Source of the DNA: Clitopilus passeckerianus
Lineage: Eukaryota > Basidiomycota > Agaricomycetes > Agaricales > Entolomataceae
DNA: 64,000 bases
Direction of reading: 5' to 3'
Assembly: GCA_944990035.1 (NCBI GenBank)
Contig: CALYLX010000005.1
Coordinates: 1 to 64,000 of the forward strand
The translations under genes were made by a program, and so were the position numbers. The notes below the pieces were generated by a model. It did not search any database and was not told the origin of the DNA. It worked only from the letters and a program-made list of their open reading frames with translations. Numbering within the stretch: the first letter of the stretch is position 1; each line of letters starts with the position of its first letter. Below, piece by piece: positions 45,458-56,482 of the stretch.

Positions 45458-46165
45458 GAGTTCAAGGGGCCTGATAACACGCTCATTTCCGAGTCATAGG
45501 AGCGTGCTTTTATGTCAGTTGCAGTGGCGCTTCGTCAAAGTTCCACCACCATGCGGCCCTGAACGATTTATTAACATTAATTGAGTTGGATGTCACGTCA
45601 AGCCCTGGCAATGTTCAAAGACTTGGTTCTTTTCAACGTCATAGTAGAAGGAATTGTCAACTCGTACGGTCAATAACAGTTTTTACAGCCAGATTAACAG
45701 CAAATGGCATCAGAGAGCCCTTGCGTAAGTAGTTTATGGGTACATGCCGACCTGGATCCATGACGACTATAGATATTCAGGACGGCAGGGTGCAGGATAG
45801 GCCAAACGTGATAGTGATAGTGCAAATCAATTCTCCCAAAGTTAATCCAGTTCGCGGCGACTCGGAGTTAGCCGGACGGCTGGAAAGTGCTTTCCCACTT
45901 CCTCAATCGCAACTTCCTGGGATTTGCAGCAAGAGGTATAGTGCGATAGGATTAAATATCTCTATTTGAATTCAATGTACATCGTTTCTCCGTTAAAATG
46001 TGCATCGTTCTGGCACATACCTTCATTCCACACCAACGCCTTCTTTTAGGTAGCAGAAATGACAGTTGTAATGATCCCGGAAAGTAAAAGAACGAGAGTA
46101 TATACCGCCATATTTAGAATAACCAGACAGTATTTTTAATAAATATTCTAGGCTAAGAAACGCCG
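45458..46165. other. Spacer between the two oxygenase-like copies
   Basis: Contains the promoter of copy A and the 3' UTR of copy B. The stretch 45740-45905 resembles 50630-50770 upstream of copy B (shared strings include GGCAGG.TGCAGGATA and CTTTCCCAC/CTCTCCCAC), as expected if the duplicated unit included upstream DNA. No gene seen. Confidence 0.5.
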
Positions 46166-49100
46166 TTATATTTCCTCAGAACACATCCGTTTAGATGCTT
46201 GCTTGTTAGTGCAACCTAGCAAGGCATCGTCTGCCTTCCTTTTCATTCCAACGGAGTTGACGGCTGCAGTTTGGGACACTTCCAAAACGTCTTCGGTGAT
46301 ATCTCCGAGTGCGGCGAGGTGGTTCCCCGTTGCAACGAAGAACGTGGTTCCTTCCAAGGCACTCTGAATGGTCTTGTAATCTTCACCCATCAGTAAAGCA
46401 ATTTCATCTGCCGTCCCAATGGAGGATAGTAACTCCTTAGCTAAATCGACGCGATGTTCCCATTGCTGACGCATTTCCAGCTGCTGTCCCTTCTTAATAG
46501 AGATGTAGTACGGCAAGCGCTGTTTGGGTATGCAGCGGGGCATTGGCAAGACTTGATAGTGATAGGGTCTCCCGGCGTTTGGGTATGTCTCGATATGCTC
46601 TTTTTCAGCGAGGCTAACGTAGCGAATCCGTTCAGGTACAGTCCTGTCACGGAGGAAGGCATCCATAGCCTCGCAAACGGTGCATTGGCCACAGCCAAAG
46701 GTAGGCCGATTGACCTCTGGGTTAGGTGCTGGGCTGTCGAGAAGGTATTGAAGTCGCAACCCCACGACAGAACCGAAGAAATGGTTGAAAGGGGGTGTGA
46801 AAGTGGTGTGATTCGAGCCATGCAACCACTCGACGGTTTCCGGGATGAGGTCGAGAAAAACCTTCTGATAGGCTGCGTCCCGGACGTTATTGAAGTGCAG
46901 AAGAAGGCGCAAGGGAACCTTGCATTCGTCCAGCTCTCCTGCACCGATATAAAGCTCCAGCACCATACGGAGGCGATGAATGACGGCCATATTCTTGGGA
47001 TCCAGTAACACCAGCTTGTTATTATGGTGCATGCCATACAACTGATGTTTCGGCTGGTTGAGGGCGTTTCGCAAGCAGACAGAAGCCACTTGGTTCACTG
47101 CAATGCGTAATTGGCTTGTTGAATCGGCGGAACCATCTTCCAGTTTCTTCAGCTCGAATGTCAGGCCATGGACGAATTCGATTGACATTGTATCATCAAC
47201 GAATCGTGGTAGGAGTCTTTAGACAAGAGATTTATGTTAGCTTCCGTCATATCCAACAGAACAAAAGGGCACTGGCTCTTTGGTCAAGAACACAAATCCC
47301 CATTCCTTGGCCATGGTTACAATATCGGCAACATGGTGCTCCTTGAAAGCACGCATGTCATCTAGCATCATGCCACAATGACCCAAGCACCACGCTGTAA
47401 ATGCATCTGTTTCCGAGGGTGCCGCCTGAATTCCGCCTTGGAGCCTGCTTATGAATTCTAGGCGCTCCGAATAATGGGATACAGGTATCTTCGTCAAGAC
47501 CTTCTCAAGACTGATTAAGGATGTTCAGCGGATGGGTAAGCCATGAAGTGGATAAAAAGTACTCACGTTGACCTTACTGCGACAAAAGAGAATTTCCTGA
47601 AACCATCGATGAGAACGTCCGGGCTGTTGAGCGCCAAATCCCGACCGAGTTTGTCGAGAGTAACCGTCCACAAGTTCGGATCGTTCCATTCAAGTGCACG
47701 GTGCAACGTCTCGTCCCGGATAGACAGCTGTCGTCTAATCAGACATTTCGGGACCATCGTCGCAAGCTCACGGGCCTCGGGCAGTTGGATTGTTGACACT
47801 GTCCTTCGTGAATCTCGAGGACCAATAACCCTCGGGTGCGTGTTTCAAGACACTGGCTTCCTCCTCTTTTGTGACAATTAAGAGTGTAGCTCGACGATAA
47901 TCTGTTCATGGTATAAGATTATAGCAAATACGAAACTGCGAAGGAAAGGAAACTCACAATACTTCAGATACTAAATGCACGAGAAAAGCTCTCAGCACAA
48001 AAGCTGGAAGAAGACGCAAAGCACTCACCACGTCATCGTCAAACTCTTTATCATCAGGTTCGAGGCCTCGGAATGGGCTGCGTGGAATGGACATACTCTT
48101 GGATAGATGAATGTCGACGCAAGGAAGAAGAGTTCCGTTCGATTCATAGGTGTTTTTGAAACGGATAGTTGTTTTCTCTATTTCTTCCATCCTTGCGGTG
48201 TCCAGGTTAGGTTCTTCCTCATTCTCGAAATCGCGGGCGTTGGGATCCCACAGACTATCTGAAGGTCCCTCCTTGCAACGCTCAAGTAGTCCAGGAAAGA
48301 CCACATAACCAGCCTGTTTTGCGGCACTGATCAAGTATTGTGGCGCCGTTTTGGGTCAGCCCTTCGAATTGTTGGTAGACTTGGTACTGGTAGATTTCCT
48401 AGAGGACTTCTTAGGATGCTGGCTTTGCGTCTTAATGGGCTTTGTGCCATACACGTAGACAAATTGTGCTGCATCTGTGGCGCCTCTTCGGTATAAGTTG
48501 TTCTTCCTCTGCTGAAGAATATGCTGAAGCGTCAGCTGGACAACTTTCTGGGCAGGCAGGGAAGGTCGGAGAGAGGACGGTTGGTGCATTATGTCGTAGC
48601 AAAGTAATAACTGGTATCCGGAGGCAATTGGCCCTAAGGTCGCCTTGCTGTCAACGTAAAGGCCTAGAATCGAAGAGACTTTAGGATTGTCGGCGACGTT
48701 CAAGACATGGGTTTGGGAGTCTCGGTCGAAGCGACATTCTCCACCCGTGAATGTCGACGGTAGCTGAACAATGATTCTTGTAAATACCGCTTCTCTGTCA
48801 TCCTGGTTACTGGAAGGCGACTCAACACCATGATTTGTTAGGAGGAAAATATGAACACGCACATGTGTTCCATGAGGTTGCTGTATACGAAACGTCTATG
48901 GTCAGCACAGTGCATTAGAAGTTCAAATTGTGGACTCACGTCGCACCCGCTTCAGTCACGATCAGCCTGGTTAACTGGCACCCTAGAGGACCATGATAGG
49001 GAAGAACACCTAAACCATTCCAGATAGTGGCCCCTATGGACTTCTTGATGAACGCAGACCAGAGATTATTGGCGTTGTTCCCGAAAGTGATTTGCGAGCC

Positions 49101-49727
49101 ATCTATCTCCCATATCTTCCTGTCTAAACCGTCACAGCTACGCTGAGGGAGAGTCGCGGCATGTTCAATCAAAGCTTTGGCTTCCCTTGAGCTAAGCGGA
49201 AGACCAATAGATCCGAAGCCTTCGATGGAGATATAGGGATTCGGGGCAGATGGTTCATGTTTGAAGTGGCAGTAATTTCCAGAAAAACCCAAGTCAGGGG
49301 CGGTTAACGTGCGCTGAAGGTCATCCTATGATTTATTAGATACAGAAAAACTCGGGTTAAGATAGAAAACGGTGCGAACCGCGAAGTCCCTTCCAAACGG
49401 CTGTTCTGTGTTGATGATGAAGGCATGGTCAGGCTTCAACGTCGCCTCTTCGCGGAAATTCCCAGGAAATGTCGCGTCGCGTGCGTCACAATCATCCATG
49501 TCGCTTGAAAGGTTCTCATCTTCACTATCGCTCGCTTCTGAATCAGTCTCCTGCACTGGCAAGTTAGTAGGTTTGAACCTGGCGGTCAAATCAAAGCTAC
49601 TCGCCCGCAGTTCCCCATCGCTGGAATCTTCGTCGTGTTCAGAATTCTCTGTAACACTCAAGTTGTCGATCGACATTCTTGACTGGAGATCCAATGATGA
49701 ATGTCGCGTCCTAAGCTCGGTTTCCAT
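46166..49727 (-). pseudogene. 2-oxoglutarate/Fe(II) oxygenase-like copy B, probably disabled
   Basis: Diverged tandem copy of the gene at 43334. It opens at 49727 with an acidic exon (METELRTRHSSLDLQSRMSI) joined at DFA/DDLQRTL to GFSGNYCHFKHEPSAPNPYI. The core reads FTRIIVQLPSTFTGGECRFD, but the distal site is LGPIASGYQLLLCYDI, lacking both His and Arg of copy A, and the HxD segment reads EHINQDD. An in-frame TGA at 48356-48358 is followed by continued homology. A frame shift is needed near 47790-47830 (after APEGYW) and another near 47190-47240. The 3' part still encodes a family C-terminus (FGCGQCTVCEAMDAFL) to 46166. Weak introns could mask each break, but three in one gene favour a pseudogene. 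Confidence 0.6.
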
Positions 49728-51150
49728 GCTCTATGAGTGTATTATGGTGGATGAATAGCTAGTTGTGGTATAGAATGTGGGGGCTTCACGATGGTAAGGT
49801 TGGTAAATTAAGAATCCGCTCTTTTATGTTCAAGTTCGTTTCAAACTAACCCAGCCGAGTCAGGATCCACCGCAGCTTCCCAGATTCTATTGACCCTGAG
49901 CTTTTGTAATAAATATGACTCTCATCATGAGCCAAATTTAGTAGTTTGCAATCTCTCATATCAAGTCCCAATATCCACTTCAGGAAATCATCGACAAGTT
50001 ATGCTTCGCGAAACACACGTTTCTACGGGTTTCTCGAACGTACCACCGCCATCGCTTAATGTCTACTTCTGCGCTGGTTGCCGCTACGAAGAGCTTACTG
50101 ACTTCGTAAAAGACTGAATTGTCCGCTACCCGCCAGTACACTAAATTCATCGCAATTGTTTTAAGCGCTTGTTGAGCGCTTGTGGATTCCCTCCCCTTTG
50201 TCATTGACGTCATGCCTCCTGCTGTGGCGTATCTCTCCCTTCCTCAACACCATCCACTGCTAGCTAAAAGGTATCCTTACGCATGCACTACTCACCCGCC
50301 TCGTCAATCGATAGTGATGCTTCGCCACCTAGAAGGAAGTGGTCATTGTTCGAATGGCAAGTCGATTGGAGGCGTTCTGGGCCTGATAATGTTTCTGATG
50401 ACCTGAGGGGTAGCGGAGTCGCGGAAAGATGCTTGATGGCCGCTCAAGGACCTGTGGATGCCGCCCAAAAGGATCGTTGTTAACGAGGGGAACTTCGAAC
50501 GTGTTCAATAGCCAATCGTCAACTCGTGTGGATGGTGTGGCCAGTACTAATAGGTTTTGCGGGCCTACATCAACAGTATATCGTATCAGGGAGCCTTTGG
50601 TTAGGGAAGACTAGTAATCTATTGTGTGCATCTGACTTGGACCCATGATCAAGCTCAAGGTCCATCCAGGATGGCAGGATGCAGGATATGTCAAACGTCA
50701 AACCTGCAGTTCGGTGAGCAGAATGATTCTCGGAGTTTGCCGAACGGCGAACTTGAACTGCTCTCCCACTCCCACTCCAGAATTTGGACAGACAGCTTGA
50801 ATGCACTCAGGCGAATTTCCCATTTCGGCACCTTCTTGTGAATCACTCAATGGCTACCGTGAATGACAAGAAGCCTGACTTCATAATACGGCAGCTTGGC
50901 GCTATGGAACTCCATTCTGGTCACAGGCACCGTCGAAAACACTCGAGGCACTGTCCCTCTCCTGCTCTCGGACTGCCGAAAGTACCGTTATAATCAACGC
51001 CCCACGACCAACTCATAAGTCGACAGGTCTTCCATTCAGGAACGGGAGATAATACGGCGTAGAGAACGGATGGGCTGAACATCTGGGCTACTTAAAGAGC
51101 CTTGAATCGCCCCTTCATTCCCTCCAACGAGCATCGATCAATACCGCAAT
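49728..51150. other. Long divergent intergenic region with duplicated segment
   Basis: Between copy B (leftward) and the FAD oxidase (rightward). Small frames on both strands lack protein-like character. Segment 50630-50770 resembles 45740-45905. No RNA gene or terminal repeat seen. Confidence 0.5.
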
Positions 51151-52748
51151 ATGGCACAAAAATACGATGTAGTAGTCGTTGGTGGTGGCCCCATAGGGTC
51201 AGTTTAAGTTTCTCTCCTTCTTGGACTTGTTCCTCACTCTGCGTCCACGACAGATTGTCCACAGCGTACGAATGCGCCAAGGCGGGGAAGAAAGTCCTAG
51301 TACTTGAGAAATCCGTATTCTTCAATCAGTCAGGAAGCTCAGGAGTGAGTACTGCACAACAAAGTATCAATCATCGCTGTTTAACGCTTTCATGAAGGAC
51401 ATAGTCAGAATGTTCCGTACCGCATACACCGAAGCGTTTATGGCCAAGCTCGCCTTTCAGTCCATGCCGCTATGGAACACTCTCGAAGCTGAAGCCGGTA
51501 CTAAACTTCGCGAGATGACAGGACTTCTTAACTTTGGAGATCCTCACTACGGCGAAGGTGGCCCAGAAGGCACACTTCTAGGTCCGATTCCAAACTTGAA
51601 GAAATATAGACTCAAATATACGGAGCTTACGCGCGAGGAGATCATGGCCAATCATCCATTCAGAGATCTTCCAGAATCTTGGATCGGTATTTCAATGGTG
51701 AGGATCTCAGTAATATTCATGCCGACCTTTCGTAGCTGATATTGGACGACAGGAAGACAACGGGGTCATTAATGTACCTCTTTTGACTCGATCCCTCTTC
51801 AGACTGTGCCAGGATCTCGGAGTTGAATTGGTTCAGTATGCGGACGTCAAGCAGATCACCCCCGATCCTGATGTTCCTAATGGATGGAATGTGTCTGGGC
51901 TCCTTGGGACTCAGAAGGGCAACAGCATCGCGCCTAAACAGTTCAAATTCGACGCGACCAAGATCGCGATAACCGCCGGTGCCTTTGTCAATCACATTCT
52001 GTACCCATCCTTCAACTTTAGCTTCAATCTGGACATCTGGGAAATGGCGAGTCCTTCTGGCACATCCCTACATCTCATGGCTCATTTGTTTTTTTCTCAG
52101 GTTTCCGCTTATTATGCCATCGACCCTAAAGTCACCTTCCCTCAGATGTGGTTCCAATTTGCAGAGGATTCACCAGTCCCTCACCCAGCCTCGTCCCCAG
52201 GCACCGGCATCTCCAACCTCTTCTATGGCTTCCCCTCCGTTCCTTGGGGCCCACCAAACGTCGCTCGCATTGCCGTTGACACCGCAACCCAAGTGGTTAA
52301 GGATCCATCCTTCCGCACTCCAACCTCAATCGATCCTAACGACCTCGAAAACACCCTCCAGTTCGTTTCCCGACACGTTGACGGCACAGGTCCAAACCCG
52401 GTCCCAGTATTCGCGGGCCAGTGTCTCCAGACGAACGTATACGACAACATGTTCGTCTTGGACTATATTCCCGACCATCTTATGCCCAACGCTGGACCGG
52501 AGCGCTCGAAGAGTATCGCGGTTTTCACTGCTGGGTGGGCGATGAAGTTCGTGCCGCTTGTTGGGACTGTGTTGAAGGAGATGCTGGTGGATGGCGGGAC
52601 GAAGGAGTATGATATCTCGCATTTCAAGATGGAGCGCAAGGGAACTGGGGCTGGGCAGTATATCGTGCAGAAGTGTGAACCGAAGCCTGACAATGTTGAA
52701 GAAGCTCGTGTCGCTCGGTCGGCGCCAGCGTCGTCATACCATATTTGA
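51151..52748 (+). CDS. FAD-dependent amine oxidase, sarcosine oxidase (MSOX/DAO) family
   Basis: Oxidises a secondary or N-methylated amino acid, or a related amine, with release of hydrogen peroxide. It might also act on Amadori compounds, since fructosyl-amino-acid oxidases belong to the same family. The start at 51151 gives MAQKYDVVVVGGGPIGLSTA, the dinucleotide-binding motif, completed across an intron (GG/GTCAGT). Other family segments are LVLEKSVFFNQSGSSG, RMFRTAYTEAFMAKLAFQS, INVPLLTRSLFRLCQDLGVE and IAITAGAFVNHIL. The Cys in FAGQCLQTNVYDNMFVLDYI is at the place of the covalent flavin Cys in sarcosine oxidases, and FTAGWAMKFVPLVGTVLKEM matches the C-terminal FAD-contact region. No obvious peroxisomal tripeptide (ends SSYHI). 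Four introns. Apparently intact, unlike its neighbours to the left. Confidence 0.85.
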
Positions 52749-53448
52749 ATAATCGAAACTGTTGTTCAGTATACTCCAATGTATTTGTATCTGCTAGTAT
52801 ATTGGATAAATGTCTAGCGCTCTTTATATTCAAGCTCTTTCCAAGCCGTTCTATTCTTATGGTTCGAGTGCTCGTTCTTGCGCGCTCTGGCCCGCTTCGC
52901 TTGCCAGTGCTTTTTCGCTGAATCGCAGCTTCTCGGGGCTCAATCTCCTACGCTGAGAGTCTGAGACTGTCACTGCCAACCCCTATGTATGTTATTGCAC
53001 AATTCAGAGAGAACTTTGGATTTGATCAAACAATTAATACACTGCTCCACACTTTACATCTCCAGCGCTGAATCGTGTGTCCTGGTATTAGACGCCGAGA
53101 GTGTGGCTAAGCGCTTGCTGGCCTTTTCAACTTTGACAAGCCATCTCGTCATCATCATTATCATCAAGAGCCACTATGGTCCCTTCCAGGAACTGCGCGG
53201 GGGTCCGTACTACACGCAAAGGTACGCCTACCTACTACATGCCTGCGTGCAAATTGCCAGGCACAGGAGCACACGTTTGCGACCACAACAGGCGCCTTCA
53301 GCACATCTGCCAGCCTGAACGGTCTGGTGACTGATTCTGGTAACGACCTTCAAGCTTGATGTCACAACACTTTCTCCTTGACGCTTTACTACCAGCTCTG
53401 TGCTGCTGGGCTTCAAGCCCAGCACATTCGTGATCGAGTTACCACCTC
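52749..53448. other. Intergenic region with first copy of a short direct repeat
   Basis: Holds the 3' UTR of the oxidase, one copy of a 43-bp repeat (52799-52841), and the promoter of the next gene. A plus-strand 109-codon frame at 52989-53318 has no recognisable composition or context. Confidence 0.45.
52799..52841 (+). repeat. Direct repeat copy 1 (partner 55525-55566)
   Basis: ATATTGGAtaAATgTCTAGCG and following bases match 55525-55566 at about 38 of 43 positions with one indel, same orientation. The two copies bracket the orphan gene at 53449-55107. Confidence 0.6.
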
Positions 53449-55107
53449 ATGGGCATCCGCAACCTCTTCTCTCTATCCAGAGAGAATGTTTCTGTTATTC
53501 CAGAAGAGGCAAAAGCTCCTTCGTCCGGGGAAGTCATTGAGGAGAAAGCTTTGGACAGCACCACACCTCCAACTGTCACCACCGAAGTGACAGTCCCTGA
53601 AGCGGATCTTGCATCTACCTCCCCAGCTACGACCTCTCAGTCGGAGGATCCGGCCACAAAGTCTCCAAAACTATCACGCTTTGGTCCACTTCGCCAAAAG
53701 AAAGATCTCAAGCCCAATTCTCTACCTTCTCCAGCTCTCTCTTCTTCACAGCAGCCCACGAAGAAATTGAAAGCCTTTTTCTCCAAAGGTCTCTTGAATA
53801 CAGGAAATGCTGATAAACAAGCCAAGCAGCACGCTCTCTTCCTTCGTACACTCATCATCGGTCCTTCCACTTTCAACCCCAACGACACGCCAGCATACCC
53901 AAAGTCTCTACTCGAAAAAGTCAAGTCTGAACTTAGCAAACCCGATTCAGCCAACAAGATCATCGCTCAACTACGTGTTCTGCCTCTCGTAGACGCCAAT
54001 GTCGAGTCCGGGGATGCGAATACGGCATCAGTCCCATCGCAGTACACCAAACCGCAAGGTCCCATCCATGCTATTTGCCTTCGTCATAACGAACCACAGG
54101 CTCAACGACTTCACTTCTCTGCCCTGACCGAGGAGCCTTCGAATTCCACCGACTCGGATGCTCCCGTTGAGCCTCCACCACCTACCAAGTTGCCTTGGTT
54201 CACGATTGCTGACGCACCAGATTTTGACTTCACTCGGCCAAAGCTCATCGAGGTCTTCAATAGCATGGATTTCATTGACTTGTTGGCCCCACCTGATCCG
54301 GATAGCGATGGAGTTGACTTGGTGACTGTACAGGGCGCGCTTCCCGATCACTCGAAGATTTATCCACCAACAGATCGAATTTCTGCATTAACTTGCGAGT
54401 AGCCTAACGTCTATCCAGGAACTTGACGCTGATTAATGCGAACCATAGACTGGTGGGGCTACGAAGTGGTTCTTCCGCCTCCGACGCTCAAGTTTCTCTC
54501 AGTGAGTTTGGCTTTCCTCGCATCGTACTCATTTACCCACCGTGCTGTCTAGAAAGTCGCCTCCATATGCGGAACCGTGATGAAATTCCTTACAGCTCTC
54601 GCTCTAGTCAGTGGCGCAATTGGAGAAATCCTACCCTTTGTCCGATACATCGCACAATTCATCGACTGGCAGTTCACAGAGATCCAAGCGCAGGATCAAG
54701 GCAAAGGCGTCGTTTGCTCAGCGACATGGTATGTCAAATCTTCCTCGCGATCTGAAGAATAATCAGGGACTGACTCAACGATGACGAGAAGGATCTTACC
54801 AGTCTCGTTGGCGCCCCGACCTTGGGACTTCCCCGATCCACCTTCACCTGCGCCCACGCAGCCTACTCCTGGTAAGGATGACTCTGGCACTGGCACTCCG
54901 CCAACGACGACGAACCCAGGAGAACCGACGACGCCTGGAACCCCTACCTTGCCGACGCCTACAGATCCAACTGAACCTGGCCAACCTGGAAATCCCTCTT
55001 CACCAACGCCAGTACCTGCAGACCCAGCCGACCCAGAACCTAGTCACCCTGGACATCATGATCATGGGCCTATTCCCATACCGAATACACCAGTGACAAG
55101 TGGATGA
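53449..55107 (+). CDS. Orphan protein with disordered, globular, hydrophobic and Pro-rich parts
   Basis: Exons 53449-54394, 54449-54501, 54553-54728 and 54792-55107 sum to 1491 nt, giving 496 residues. The start at 53449 gives MGIRNLFSLSRENVSVIPEE, then a Ser/Thr/Pro-rich region and a more ordered part (KQAKQHALFLRTLIIGPSTF; WFTIADAPDFDFTRPKLIEV). After a likely GC-AG intron it reads WWGYEVVLPPPTLKFLSKVA, then a hydrophobic segment (MKFLTALALVSGAIGEILPF, about residues 345-370) that may cross a membrane. The last exon is a Pro/Thr/Gly repeat tail (PTTTNPGEPTTPGTPTLPTP) ending HHDHGPIPIPNTPVTSG. No family recognised. Without the GC-AG splice the protein would stop at codon 318 and the conserved-looking second half would be lost. 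Confidence 0.68.
54395..54448 (+). other. Candidate GC-AG intron
   Basis: 54 nt, donor GCGAGT and acceptor CCATAG. It joins phase 1 ACT T to AC TGG so that the downstream WWGYEVVLPPP frame is read. No GT donor nearby gives that frame. Confidence 0.55.
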
Positions 55108-55524
55108 ACGGCTTGGTATCCACGCTCTTCCCAAAAGACTCTGCATCCTGTTACGAATTTTTACGATATTTGATGCTATCTTTCATGACGACGTTTCTTG
55201 ATTCTTCATCTATCAGCTTTTTTTGTTATTGGGTTTCAATGGATGGCATAACTTATTGGTGTCCCTTATTTCGCTTCATAGCTGATTATTGGTTGCTCCT
55301 TCATAGGTGATCTTGAGATAATTGGTTATGGCTATGGTGAACATTCATACTGTGCCTGTATATGGCAGTACGTATATGATGGTCATTCGTCCTTTTAATC
55401 CCACGTAGCCATCCTCGACGCGGAATAACGTTTGTATCGATGGATCAAAGCGATCTGGGAATTTAAATAGACGGTGGAAACAAAGAGCAGGTTGTCAGCT
55501 ATGCCATAGCCAGCGTCTGCCCAC

Positions 55525-55566
55525 ATATTGGACGAATCTCTAGCGCTCTTCATATTCAGCTCTTTC
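55525..55566 (+). repeat. Direct repeat copy 2 (partner 52799-52841)
   Basis: Same 43-bp unit, four substitutions and one 1-bp deletion relative to copy 1. On the reverse strand both copies translate to a similar MN-x-KSAR-x-x-SN-x-x-AD string, which may be the trace of an old coding or mobile sequence. Confidence 0.6.
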
Positions 55567-55682
55567 TGAGTCTTTCCTCCTTGTCGTGCAGCCAGTTCAA
55601 TTGGTGTGACCATGGCCTCTGACCGAGATGATGACTAGTTATGTGCCAGTGTTCGCGATCTCAGGCTGCTTACTGACTCAGA

Positions 55683-55813
55683 CTGCTAGCCTTTGAGCCG
55701 AATCAGAGTTAGCCACGGGTCGCCAATGGACATCCACGTCCGGCTAGCATGATCGTCACGGCCACCACGTGGATGTCCACTGGATATCCACTGACGGGTC
55801 ACTATGACTAGCA
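55683..55813. repeat. Imperfect palindrome of about 130 bp, MITE-like
   Basis: Outer inverted pair CTGCTAG (55683-55689) / CTAGCAG (55807-55813). Inner perfect 13-bp inverted pair TGGACATCCACGT (55727-55739) / ACGTGGATGTCCA (55767-55779). Also a self-complementary TGGATATCCA at 55781-55790. It lies in non-coding DNA. The structure suits a small foldback element or a regulatory hairpin. No target-site duplication could be assigned with confidence. Confidence 0.45.
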
Positions 55814-56368
55814 GGAATCTGCATTGCCTGACGCGTAGCTGCATTTCCCAGGCACACAGCCTTCTAGACCGTCCTCCCGTTCACGGTCAAACTTCAATAT
55901 TCAATGGCGACATCCATCTCAATACACATTGCCTTCAACGCCTCCAGTTCCGAGACTGTATGATATATCACCCCCACTGCAACATCAGGCTCTTTCAAAA
56001 CCTTCATTTTCTCCACAAATTCTAGGACAACCGTCTCCTCCGTCTTCACCCACTTCTTTGGCGTCTTTTTGTGCGTCTGCCTGGGCAAAGTTTTCCTCGG
56101 TCTCAAACAAAAGGAGCAATGTTTTTGCTTCCAGGTTTGCTTCCGCGATGACATCACTCGTTCTTACCGGTGTGGCGTATTCTCTCCCTTCACCTTGCCT
56201 CCTCCTTTCTACCCTTCCACCCCTCTTCTCCTTGTACTCCTCCTCCCTGTCACAGCCTTCTTACATCCTTGAGTCAGAGATGGCCTGCTGAAGAGGAGGA
56301 ATGACGACGATGACCGAATTTCTCCTCTACTGTGCATCAGCCGGCATGCCCCTAATTCGAGGGAAAAG

Positions 56369-56376
56369 TATAAAAA
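56369..56376 (+). promoter_or_regulatory. TATA box of the broken Gly/Tyr-rich gene
   Basis: TATAAAAA, 114 bp upstream of the ATG at 56483. Same arrangement as the intact paralogue at 42635. Confidence 0.55.
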
Positions 56377-56482
56377 GGGTATCAATCTGGGCAGATTTAG
56401 GCATCACCCATTCAACGCATTACTCCTCTACCAGCTCAACTACTTATCAGCTATTTAAATTATTTCGCAAACACAATCGAAC

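Larger units (their letters stand above)
55108..56482. other. Intergenic region with repeat copy 2 and a palindrome
   Basis: Contains the 3' UTR of the orphan gene, the second direct repeat (55525-55566), a palindromic element (55683-55813) and the CT-rich promoter of the broken Gly/Tyr-rich gene. Open frames here (for example 55395-55613 minus, 55894-56157 minus) are not supported as genes. Confidence 0.5.

Noticed and set aside
48356..48358. Programmed stop-codon readthrough at the TGA of copy B
   Set aside because: The following bases (CCC) do not match the known TGA-CTA readthrough context, and other frame breaks in the same gene make decay the simpler explanation.
52989..53318. 109-codon plus-strand frame before the orphan gene
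   Set aside because: Leu/His-rich translation without features; likely 5' region of the gene at 53449.
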